DNA of 64,000 nucleotides from positions 58,547 through 122,546 of the forward strand of contig CAXNKG010000005.1 in the NCBI GenBank assembly GCA_964202965.1, read 5' to 3'. Positions within the stretch are counted from its first letter, which is position 1, and each line of letters begins with the position of its first letter. This DNA comes from CAXNKG01 sp964202965. Its GTDB lineage: Bacteria; Acidobacteriota; Vicinamibacteria; Vicinamibacterales; UBA2999. Below are positions 19,454-26,787 of this stretch, one piece after another. The notes below the pieces were generated by a model, which did not search any database, was not told the DNA's origin, and saw nothing but the letters and a program-made list of their open reading frames with translations. Position numbers and translations under genes: made by a program.

Positions 19454-20092
19454 TTAATGGACGGATTTGCCCTGCCAGGTCGCCTTCTGCATCAGCGACT
19501 TCATCTCGAGTAATTCGACCAGCGCGCGGCAGCGCGGGAGAATCCCGTCGCGCTCGAGGAGCGCCTGGCGCTCGAGTGGTTCGAGCTCGATGTACTGCGC
19601 GAGCGCGTTGACGAGATCCTCGTCTGGCACGGCGGGGGGGAAGCGGGGCTCCTTGCCCGTTCGCTCGAGCGCGGCGGCCAGCAGCGCCTCGAGACGGTGC
19701 CGGTGCCGGCGGAGCTCGGCCTGGTCCGCATCGGGCACGGTTTCCGGCAGTCCCTCGACGTGCGCGAGTCGATAGGCGACGGCGGTGCCGATATCCTCGT
19801 CCGTTATGCGGAAGCGCTCGAGCCCGCGAAGCACGATGTTGTACCGGCCGTCGCCGAGCGGCTCCGCGTGCGTGATCACGCCGGCGCACCCGATCGGGAA
19901 GATCGGCGGACGCCCCTCGTCCTCCTCCTCGTGGCCCGGCCGCAGCAGCACCATGCCGATGATGCGGTCGCCGGCCAGCGCATCGCTCACCATCTCGCGA
20001 TACCGCGGTTCGAAGATGTGGAGCGGAAGGAAGACGTTCGGGAAGAGGACGACGTTCGGGAGCGGGAAGATCGGGATCGTCGGCGGAAGCAT
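19454..20092 (-). CDS. Lon N-terminal (LON) domain protein
   Basis: A 212-residue protein made almost entirely of the substrate-binding domain of Lon protease (IFPLPNVVLFPNVFLPLHIF at the start), without ATPase or protease parts. Such proteins are common and may bind unfolded or damaged proteins, but their function is unsettled. It starts 4 bases after the stop of the VWA gene, so it is the third gene of an AAA-VWA-LON operon. That grouping suggests a remodelling complex in which this protein is a substrate adaptor; this is inference. Confidence 0.85.
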   Translation of the reverse strand: MLPPTIPIFPLPNVVLFPNVFLPLHIFEPRYREMVSDALAGDRIIGMVLLRPGHEEEDEGRPPIFPIGCAGVITHAEPLGDGRYNIVLRGLERFRITDEDIGTAVAYRLAHVEGLPETVPDADQAELRRHRHRLEALLAAALERTGKEPRFPPAVPDEDLVNALAQYIELEPLERQALLERDGILPRCRALVELLEMKSLMQKATWQGKSVH

Positions 20093-20096
20093 GGCG

Positions 20097-21374
20097 CTAA
20101 TGGATCGTTTTGGTCTTCCGATTCATGTAGTCCATCAGGACGTACTGACCGAGCGTGTACGGCGTCGTGAAGTACGCCTTGCCGCGGCAGATTGACGCGA
20201 CCCGCCGCACGAAGGCGACCAGGTCCGGATCGCGCGCGAGCATGAATGTGTTGATCATGATGCCGGCCTTCTGGCACGCGTTCACCTCGGCAAAGGTCTC
20301 GGACACGATATAGGGGTCGAGGCCGAACGCGTTCTTGTAGATCTGGCCGTCAGGGCGCGTGAGCGCCGACGGTTTGCCGTCGGTCACCATCACGATCTGG
20401 CGCATGTCCTTCTTCTGCCGTTCGAGGATCCGCCGCGCGAGCCGCAGCCCCTCGCGCGTGTTCGTATAGAACGGCCCCACGCGGACGCGTCCCAGTTGCT
20501 TCAGCGGAATCTCCTCGGCCGAATCGTGGAAGAGGACCGCGTGCAGCGAATCGCCGGGGTACTGCGTGCGGATGAGGTGGGCGAGCGCGAGCGCCACGCG
20601 CTTGGCCGGCGTGAACCGATCCTCTCCGTAGAGGATCATGCTGTGGCTGCAGTCGAGCATGATCACCGTCGCGCAGGAGCTCTGATAGTCGCTCTGGGCG
20701 ACCATGAGATCGGCATACTCGACTTCGATGCCGCCGGTGATGGACACGCGCTCCCCGTGCAGTCGCTGGACCGCGTTCAGGATCGTGCCGCTTGGATCGA
20801 TGTTCATCGTGTCGCCGAATTCGTAGGGCTTGGGCGCGGCGATGGCCTCGACGCCGGTGGCGAGGTGGCGCGTGTCGTGGCGGCCTGCGCTGCTGCGGCC
20901 GACCGAGCCCAGCAGGTCGCGAAGCGCGCGGTACCCGAGAAAATCGAGCGCCTTGTCGGTCACCTCGAACTTCACCGGTCCTTCGTCTTCGCCCTGACCG
21001 CCGCCGCCTTCGCGCCACTCGCGCTCGTCGTCGAGGTCGGGTGCGGCGGTGATGAAGCCGCGCTCCATCATCCGCTCGATGATCTGCTGGATCAGATCCT
21101 CGATCTGCTGCCGCGCAGCCTCCTGATCCCCGTCGGCCGGGTCGCCGAGCAGCTGCTGCATCGCCTCATCGGACAGGACGCCGCCGCTGAACAGCGCCTC
21201 CAGAATCGCGTCGTGCAGCGCCTGCATGGTGCGATCCTCGTCGCCGAAGGACGGATCCGCCCACGGATTCGCAAAGCCGCTCGACATGAACAGATCGGAC
21301 AGCTTCGAGACGAGATCCTCGAGGTCGAGCTCGTCGAGGAGATCTGCCGTGTACTTCGTGTAGCGGTATTTCAC
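20097..21374 (-). CDS. von Willebrand factor A domain protein, partner of AAA ATPase
   Basis: A 425-residue protein. The N-terminal half is acidic and helical (EDLVSKLSDLF). The C-terminal half is a VWA domain with the metal site DCSHS (in VIMLDCSHSMILYG), a later conserved Thr-Asp region (IVMVTDGKPSAL), and the motif RVGPFYTNTREGLRLAR. VWA proteins paired with MoxR-type AAA ATPases form chelatase-like machines for metal insertion or protein activation. The frame runs open much further upstream, but the GTG at 21374 shares its first base with the stop of the AAA gene, and the family-like sequence begins exactly there. Confidence 0.85.
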   Translation of the reverse strand: MKYRYTKYTADLLDELDLEDLVSKLSDLFMSSGFANPWADPSFGDEDRTMQALHDAILEALFSGGVLSDEAMQQLLGDPADGDQEAARQQIEDLIQQIIERMMERGFITAAPDLDDEREWREGGGGQGEDEGPVKFEVTDKALDFLGYRALRDLLGSVGRSSAGRHDTRHLATGVEAIAAPKPYEFGDTMNIDPSGTILNAVQRLHGERVSITGGIEVEYADLMVAQSDYQSSCATVIMLDCSHSMILYGEDRFTPAKRVALALAHLIRTQYPGDSLHAVLFHDSAEEIPLKQLGRVRVGPFYTNTREGLRLARRILERQKKDMRQIVMVTDGKPSALTRPDGQIYKNAFGLDPYIVSETFAEVNACQKAGIMINTFMLARDPDLVAFVRRVASICRGKAYFTTPYTLGQYVLMDYMNRKTKTIH

Positions 21375-22891
21375 TAGTTGTAATACTTCTTCTTCCCGCT
21401 GCCGGTCGGCACCGGTGTGTCGGCGTCGAACGCCGGTTCCCGCGCGGCGGGCCGCCGCACAGGCGGATCCGAGGCGTGGTAGCCGCGGTCCTCGCTGCGG
21501 CTGATCTTCTTCAGCGCGTACAGTCCTTCGAGCACGAAGTCCACGCCTGCCGCGAGCAGCGGAACGGACGCGTCCTGTGGGATGCCGGCGCCGTGGGCGA
21601 GCTCGAGCAGGCCCTGCACGTCGCGCGCGTGGCCGAGGAGTTCCTCCGCGCTCGTGTTGTCGCTGAGCTGGAGACTCCCGCCCAGGTCGAACCACTCCAC
21701 GATCTGGCGGGTTTCCAGATGGGAAAGGTAGCCATCGGCGACCGTCCCGACCGCCGCACGCACCAGTTCGCGGCCGATGACTTCGGCGCCCTTCAGCTCG
21801 CCTTCGTATTCGAGCTCGAACTTGCCGGTCATCGACGGCAGCGCCGCATAGATATCAGTGACACGCGCAACCGCGACCTCTTCGGCATTGACCAGGGCGC
21901 GGCGCTCGGCGTTCGACACGACGTTTTCAATCACCGAGATGGGCAGCCGCTGGCTGACGCCGGACCGCCTGTCGATGCGCCGGTCCTGCCTCGCCTGAAA
22001 CGCAATTTCCTCCACCGTTTCGGCGACAAAGGACGGCACCTCGATTCGGACGCCGGCGCTGTCGCGCTGCACCCAGGCCTCCTGCGCCGTGATCATCATC
22101 CCCTCGGATCGCCCGCTCGGATAGTGCGTGCGGATTTCCGAGCCGATCCGGTCCTTGAGCGGGGTGATGATCTTGCCTCGTGCCGTGTAGTCTTCCGGGT
22201 TCGCGGTGAACGCCATCAGCACGTCCAGCGGCAGTCGGACGGGATACCCCTTAATCTGGACGTCGCCTTCCTGCAGGATGTTGAAGAGGCCAACCTGGAT
22301 CTTGCCGGCCAGATCCGGCAGCTCGTTGATCGCGAAGATGCCGCGGTTCGCCCTCGGCAGCAGCCCGTAATGCATCGTCAATTCGTTCGAGAGCTGCAGG
22401 CCAGATCTGGCGGCCTTGATCGGATCGATGTCGCCGACCATGTCGGCGATCGTGACGTCCGGCGTCGCCAGTTTCTCGACGTAGCGCGCATCGCGCGACA
22501 GCCACGTAATGGGCGTCTTGTCGCCCTCGGCGGCAATCCGGGCGCGGCAGGCGGCGCAGAGCGGGGCGAAGGGGTCGTCGTTGACCTCGCAGCCGGGCAT
22601 CACCGGGATCCTGTCGTCGAGCAGCGTCACGAGTGCCCGCAGCAGCCGTGTCTTGGCCTGGCCACGCAGGCCGAGGAGGATGAAGTTGTGGCGTGAAAGC
22701 AGCGCATTTACGAGCTGCGGGACGACTGTGTCGTCGTAGCCGATGATGCCGGGGAAGAGCGCCTCGCCGGCCCGCAGCTTGCGGATCAGGTTCTGACGCA
22801 CTTCTTCGTGGACGTTCCGCCGCGGTACGGCGCCGCTCTCGACCGCGCGCCGCAAGTCCCCGAGCGTCTTCACCCCATCCTGTTTGGCCAT
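21374..22891 (-). CDS. MoxR/magnesium-chelatase-like AAA ATPase
   Basis: A 505-residue AAA+ ATPase of the ChlI/MoxR type. Walker A is GLRGQAKT near residue 73; the Walker B position reads GIFAINELPDL, with Asn-Glu in place of Asp-Glu; sensor 1 is FTANPEDY. A cysteine pair (CAAC, with a Cys before it in PGCEVN) may bind metal. The first gene of a three-gene operon with VWA and LON proteins. A TAGAAT box lies 6 bases before the ATG (leaderless), divergent from the phosphodiesterase promoter. The Asn in Walker B is seen in this family, so it is not necessarily inactive. Confidence 0.85.
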   Translation of the reverse strand: MAKQDGVKTLGDLRRAVESGAVPRRNVHEEVRQNLIRKLRAGEALFPGIIGYDDTVVPQLVNALLSRHNFILLGLRGQAKTRLLRALVTLLDDRIPVMPGCEVNDDPFAPLCAACRARIAAEGDKTPITWLSRDARYVEKLATPDVTIADMVGDIDPIKAARSGLQLSNELTMHYGLLPRANRGIFAINELPDLAGKIQVGLFNILQEGDVQIKGYPVRLPLDVLMAFTANPEDYTARGKIITPLKDRIGSEIRTHYPSGRSEGMMITAQEAWVQRDSAGVRIEVPSFVAETVEEIAFQARQDRRIDRRSGVSQRLPISVIENVVSNAERRALVNAEEVAVARVTDIYAALPSMTGKFELEYEGELKGAEVIGRELVRAAVGTVADGYLSHLETRQIVEWFDLGGSLQLSDNTSAEELLGHARDVQGLLELAHGAGIPQDASVPLLAAGVDFVLEGLYALKKISRSEDRGYHASDPPVRRPAAREPAFDADTPVPTGSGKKKYYN

Positions 22892-22897
22892 TTCAGG

Positions 22898-22903
22898 ATT
22901 CTA
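22898..22903 (-). promoter_or_regulatory. -10 element, leaderless AAA-VWA-LON operon
   Basis: TAGAAT on the reverse strand, 6 bases before the ATG at 22891. Confidence 0.6.
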
Positions 22904-22914
22904 TCTGACCCAGC

Positions 22915-22920
22915 TACCCT
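22915..22920 (+). promoter_or_regulatory. -10 element, leaderless phosphodiesterase gene
   Basis: TACCCT, 7 bases before the GTG at 22928, divergent from the AAA operon promoter. Confidence 0.35.
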
Positions 22921-22927
22921 AACGACC

Positions 22928-23686
22928 GTGGGATTCTTCGATGCCGCGCGTCCGCTGGTGTTCGCGCACCGCGGGGGATGCGCGCTGGGCCCCGAAAACA
23001 CGATCGCGGCGTTCGACCTCGGCATGGCCGCCGGCGCGGATGGCCTCGAATTCGACGTACACCTCTCGTCGGACGGTATTCCTGTCGTCCATCATGACGA
23101 CACGCTCGATCGGACGACGTCGGCACGCGGTCCGATTGGCGCGCGGACGGCGGCTGAGCTTGCGCGAATCAATGCCGGATGTCCTCTTGGCATTCCGACG
23201 CTGGCGGACGTGTTGCGACGCTATCCCGGCGTGCCGATGATCGTCGAAATGAAGGTGGACTCCGCGGCAATGGGAGAGGCCGTGGCGCGCGCGGTTCGCG
23301 CGGCGGGCGCCGCCGGACGTGTCTGCGCAGCCGGGTACGGGTCACGCAGCGCGGCTGCGGCCCGTGCCGCGCTGCCCGACATGGCATCAAGCGCCTCTCA
23401 CAGCGAAGCGACATGGGCGTTGTACCGATCGTGGGCGCGGGTGCCACGGCGGCGGGCGCCTTACGGCGGTTATCAGGTGCCCGAGGTTGCGGCCGGTCAC
23501 CGCATCGTCTCACCACGGTTCATCCGTCACGCCCATGGCGCGGAACTCAAGGTACAGGTGTGGACGGTGGACGAGGAGCCCGACATGCGGCGGCTGCTGT
23601 CGTGGGGCGTCGACGGCCTGATTACCAACCGGCCGGACCTCGCCGTCCGTGTCCGGAATGAAGCGGGATCGATGGCGGCGCGATGA
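22928..23686 (+). CDS. ugpQ: glycerophosphodiester phosphodiesterase
   Basis: A 252-residue cytosolic GDPD TIM barrel that splits glycerophosphodiesters into glycerol-3-phosphate and an alcohol. The N-terminal HRGG and PENTIAAF motifs and the EFDVHLSSDG-x5-HHDDTLDRTT active site are complete. The frame continues upstream, but the GTG at 22928 begins just before the conserved barrel and fits the spaced -10 box. Its end overlaps the next start (ATGA). Coupling to a PLP dehydratase has no obvious metabolic reason; the pair probably just shares an operon. Confidence 0.9.
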   Translation: MGFFDAARPLVFAHRGGCALGPENTIAAFDLGMAAGADGLEFDVHLSSDGIPVVHHDDTLDRTTSARGPIGARTAAELARINAGCPLGIPTLADVLRRYPGVPMIVEMKVDSAAMGEAVARAVRAAGAAGRVCAAGYGSRSAAAARAALPDMASSASHSEATWALYRSWARVPRRRAPYGGYQVPEVAAGHRIVSPRFIRHAHGAELKVQVWTVDEEPDMRRLLSWGVDGLITNRPDLAVRVRNEAGSMAAR

Positions 23687-24669
23687 ATCCGCCGAGCCTT
23701 CAGGATGTCCGCGACGCCGGCGCCAGGGTGTACGCGCATCTCCAGCCGACGCCTCTGCTGAAGCATCCGCTGCTCGATGAGTGGCTCGGCTGCGACGCGT
23801 GGGTGAAGCACGAAAATCACAACCCCACCTGCGCGTTCAAGATTCGCGGCGGCCTCAACCTCGTCGCGCAGCTGAGCCCCGACGAGCGCCGCCGCGGAGT
23901 CGTCAGCGCCAGCACCGGCAACCACGGCCAGTCGATGGCGCTCGCCTGCCGGATCCATGGCGTGCCGTGTCACATCTTCGTCCCCGTCGGGAGCAATCCG
24001 GACAAGGTGGCGGCGATGCGGGCCATGGGGGCCACGATCGTCGAGTACGGGCGCGACTTCGACGAGGCGCGCGAGCGGGTGGAGGAGGTGGCGCCGCGGG
24101 AAGGGTGGCGGTACGTCCACTCGGCGAACGAGCCGCACCTCATCGCGGGCGTCGGGACCTACGCGCTCGAAATCTTCGAGGATCTTCCCGGCGCCGACTA
24201 TGTCTTCGTCCCGATTGGCGGCGGCAGCGGGGCCGCCGGCACGTGCATTGTCCGCAGCGGCATCGGATCGCACGCGAGGGTCATCGGGGTGCAGGCGGCC
24301 GGCGCCGATGCCTTTGCGCGATCGTGGCGCGGACCGTCGCGGGTCACCGCCGATACCGTCGCCACGTTCGCGGAAGGCATGGCGACGCGCACGACCTTCG
24401 ACCTGACGTTCGGCATCCTCAAGTCAGGGCTGGACGATGTGGTGACGCTGGGCGAAGGAGAGATTGAAGAGGGCGTCCGTGCGGCACTGCGCCTGACGCA
24501 CAACCTGGCCGAACCCTCGGGAGCGGCGCCGATCGCCGCGGTGCGCCAGTGGGCGCCGCGTCTGGCCGGCAAGACGGTCGTCTGTGTCATCAGCGGCGGA
24601 AATCTCGACATCGCGACGCTGCGCCGGGTCCTGGGTGCGCCTATGTCAGCAGGCGCTTCGCCCGCCTGA
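23683..24669 (+). CDS. threonine/serine dehydratase family PLP enzyme
   Basis: A 328-residue fold-type II PLP enzyme. The PLP lysine lies in CAFKIRGG (about residue 53), the phosphate-binding asparagine in STGNHGQSMA and the glycine loop in GGGSGAAG. C-terminal CVISGGNLD matches the cofactor-pyridine serine/threonine region. It lacks the regulatory ACT domain, so it resembles catabolic threonine dehydratase, serine racemase or threo-3-hydroxyaspartate ammonia-lyase; the exact substrate cannot be fixed. It is coupled to the GDPD gene and its last 29 bases overlap the convergent glycosylase gene. Confidence 0.85.
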   Translation: MNPPSLQDVRDAGARVYAHLQPTPLLKHPLLDEWLGCDAWVKHENHNPTCAFKIRGGLNLVAQLSPDERRRGVVSASTGNHGQSMALACRIHGVPCHIFVPVGSNPDKVAAMRAMGATIVEYGRDFDEARERVEEVAPREGWRYVHSANEPHLIAGVGTYALEIFEDLPGADYVFVPIGGGSGAAGTCIVRSGIGSHARVIGVQAAGADAFARSWRGPSRVTADTVATFAEGMATRTTFDLTFGILKSGLDDVVTLGEGEIEEGVRAALRLTHNLAEPSGAAPIAAVRQWAPRLAGKTVVCVISGGNLDIATLRRVLGAPMSAGASPA

Positions 24670-25342
24670 AGACGCCTTCCATCATCGCGGGTGTGAGCGT
24701 GCCGGTGTTCGTGTTCTGGCGGCTCGGGTGATAGCAGCCGATCAGGATCGGTGTCAGTGAGTCCACAACGACGCCGTGGCCGAATTGCGGGCGCGGCGAG
24801 ATAGCGGCGCCCTGGCGCTTCAGCAGCTGCAGCCAGGCGTCGAACCCGACCTTTCCGAGCCCCACGACCACCTGCAGGTTCGGGAGCTGCGCGAGTTCCG
24901 CCTCGAGGTGATCGAGGCAGCGGGCAATCTCCTCGGGCAGCGGCTTGTTGTCCGGCGGGGCGCAGCGGGCGGCCGAGAGGATGTACGCATCGGACAGCAC
25001 CAGCCCGTCGTCGCGGTTCCGTGACGTGGCGATGTTGGCGAAACCGGTCCGCTGGAGCGCCGACATCAGGAAGTCGCCAGACCCGTCCCCCGTGAACATG
25101 CGCCCCGTCCGGTTGGCGCCGTGCGCTGCCGGGGCGAGACCGATGAGCAGCATCCGCGCCTGCGGGTCGCCAAAGCCGGGCACAGGGCGTCCCCAATACG
25201 TATCCGTCCGATGTGCATGTTTCTTCTCGGCCGCGACGCGGGCGCAGTAGGTCCGCAGGCGGGGGCATCGGTCACAGGCGACGATTGCGGCGTGGACATC
25301 CGCCAAACTTACGTGAATGTAGGGAGGAACGGGTTTCGTCAT
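24641..25342 (-). CDS. uracil-DNA glycosylase, family 5 (UDGb)
   Basis: A 233-residue iron-sulfur DNA glycosylase that removes uracil and other deaminated bases. Motif A reads GLAPAAHGANRTGR, lacking the Asp/Asn water activator as in family 5, and motif B is HPSRQNT. The N-terminal CDRCPRLRTYC and a later Cys (AARC) supply 4Fe-4S ligands. The frame extends 21 codons upstream, but ATG 25342 (TKPVPPYIHV) fits the family; TAGTAT lies 11 bases before it. The gene converges on the dehydratase with overlap. Confidence 0.85.
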   Translation of the reverse strand: MTKPVPPYIHVSLADVHAAIVACDRCPRLRTYCARVAAEKKHAHRTDTYWGRPVPGFGDPQARMLLIGLAPAAHGANRTGRMFTGDGSGDFLMSALQRTGFANIATSRNRDDGLVLSDAYILSAARCAPPDNKPLPEEIARCLDHLEAELAQLPNLQVVVGLGKVGFDAWLQLLKRQGAAISPRPQFGHGVVVDSLTPILIGCYHPSRQNTNTGTLTPAMMEGVFRRAKRLLT

Positions 25343-25428
25343 GCGATCAGCGAATACTAAAATACCGGTTTGTACTTTCCCCTCATGGGGATGCATGCGT
25401 AACACACCTCTCGCAGAAGGAACAGGTC

Positions 25429-25456
25429 TTCGACCGGAGGCGAAAATAGGTAAACT
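25429..25456 (+). promoter_or_regulatory. promoter of the cytochrome c - dehydrogenase operon
   Basis: TTCGAC (25429-25434), a 16-base spacer and TAAACT (25451-25456), then an 17-base gap to the ATG with GAGGAG just before it. Confidence 0.45.
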
Positions 25457-25473
25457 AAGCTCAACGAGGAGCC

Positions 25474-25902
25474 ATGACGAAGATAACCATATTCATTGCG
25501 TGCGCGGTCCTGGTGGTGATTTCCGGCCTGCAGGTCGTTCGTGCCCAGGCGACGTCGGTCGCCGAGGGCGTCTACACGATGGAGCAGGCCAAGAACGGCG
25601 CCGCCCTCTACAAAGAGCAGTGCGCCGCATGCCACGGCGAGGACCTGACCGGGAACGACATCATCCCCGGCCTGATGGGCGACACCTTTTCGACCAACTG
25701 GACCGGCAAGTCGCTCGGCGACCTCTACGAGAAGATCAATCTGACGATGCCGGCGTTGAATCCGGGGTCGCTCACCGGCGATCAGACGGCCGAGATCATC
25801 GCGCTCATGCTGAGCGCCAACAAGTACCCCGCCGGCAAGATGGCGCTCGCCAACACGATGGACGCGCTCAACCCGGTCAAGATCGACGCGCCCAAGAAAT
25901 AG
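25474..25902 (+). CDS. exported monoheme cytochrome c
   Basis: A 142-residue protein with a signal peptide (about 1-25, ending VVRAQ) and one heme site CAACH near residue 50 in KEQCAACHGEDLTG. Methionine ligands are likely in LTMPALNPGSL. This is a small class I periplasmic cytochrome. It precedes three succinate dehydrogenase/fumarate reductase genes on the same strand, so it may carry electrons to or from that complex or simply be co-transcribed. GAGGAG sits close to the ATG. A repeat-rich hairpin region separates it from the next gene. Confidence 0.85.
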   Translation: MTKITIFIACAVLVVISGLQVVRAQATSVAEGVYTMEQAKNGAALYKEQCAACHGEDLTGNDIIPGLMGDTFSTNWTGKSLGDLYEKINLTMPALNPGSLTGDQTAEIIALMLSANKYPAGKMALANTMDALNPVKIDAPKK

Positions 25903-25969
25903 TCCGTAGCTCGTAGCCGGTAGGTGGTAGCACGGCTGTTCGTGCTACCGACGACCGACGACCGACTAC
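25903..25969 (+). repeat. two heptad arrays flanking a perfect hairpin
   Basis: Starting directly after the cytochrome stop: TCCGTAG, CTCGTAG, CCGGTAG, GTGGTAG (25903-25930). Then GGTAGCACG (25926-25934) pairs with CGTGCTACC (25941-25949) over a 6-base loop, followed by CGACGAC twice and CGACTAC (25949-25969). No T-run follows, so it may be an RNA-processing or partial attenuation element between cytochrome and dehydrogenase genes. Confidence 0.7.
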
Positions 25970-25983
25970 CAACTCGGAGAGGT

Positions 25984-26787
25984 ATGGAAGTTATCCCAGT
26001 AAGGATCGCGCCGCGCGGCTTCGGCTCGACGGCCCGGCGCGACATCTGGTGGGCGACCCCTGTCGCGATTTTCGTCGGCCTATCGGCATTCATCGGGTAT
26101 GCGACCTGGGCCGCGTTCCAGAACGCGCACTACACCTACGGCCCCTACCTTTCACCCTTCTACGCGCCGGAAATCTGGGGTGATTCGCCGCACGCGTGGT
26201 TCGGACCGAAGCCGGGCTGGATTCCGGCGTGGGTCCCGTTCTCGCCCGCGCTGCTGATCCTCCCGTTCCCCGGCCTCTTCCGCTTCACCTGCTACTACTA
26301 CCGTGGCGCCTACTACAAGTCGTTCTGGGCCGATCCGCCGGCGTGCGCGGTGGGCGAGCCCCGGAAGTCGTACTGGGGCGAGCAGTCGTTCCCGCTGATC
26401 TTCCAGAACGTCCACCGCTACTTCATGTGGATTGCAGTGCTCTTCCTGTTCCTGCTGTCGTACGACGTCTGGCTGGCGCTCTGGTTTCCGAATCCGGAGA
26501 CGGGGGCCAGTGAGTTCGGCATCGGGCTGGGGACCATCATTCTCGCGGTCAACGTCGTGCTCCTCAGCTGCTACACGCTCGGCTGCCACGTCATGCGCCA
26601 CATCGTCGGCGGGACGTTCGACGAAATCTCGAAGCATCCGGCGTGCGACCGGGCCTATGCCTGTTCGAGCTCGCTGAATCACCGGCATCAGCTGTTCGCG
26701 TGGCTGAGCCTCTCTTCGGTCGCCTTCGCCGATATCTACGTGCGTCTGTGCTCGATGGGCATCTTCACCGACGTGAGGATTTTCTAG
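25984..26787 (+). CDS. succinate dehydrogenase/fumarate reductase membrane anchor
   Basis: A 267-residue membrane protein with about five helices (near 22-43, 82-102, 142-165, 175-198, 232-252). Histidines at helix ends (QNVHRYF, GCHVMRHI, NHRHQLF) are candidate heme b ligands. It resembles the single large anchor of the Sdh1-type complex of actinobacteria rather than the short SdhC/SdhD pair. It anchors the flavoprotein and iron-sulfur subunits and exchanges electrons with quinone. GGAGAGGT precedes the ATG and sdhA follows directly with one stop codon between. Confidence 0.75.
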   Translation: MEVIPVRIAPRGFGSTARRDIWWATPVAIFVGLSAFIGYATWAAFQNAHYTYGPYLSPFYAPEIWGDSPHAWFGPKPGWIPAWVPFSPALLILPFPGLFRFTCYYYRGAYYKSFWADPPACAVGEPRKSYWGEQSFPLIFQNVHRYFMWIAVLFLFLLSYDVWLALWFPNPETGASEFGIGLGTIILAVNVVLLSCYTLGCHVMRHIVGGTFDEISKHPACDRAYACSSSLNHRHQLFAWLSLSSVAFADIYVRLCSMGIFTDVRIF

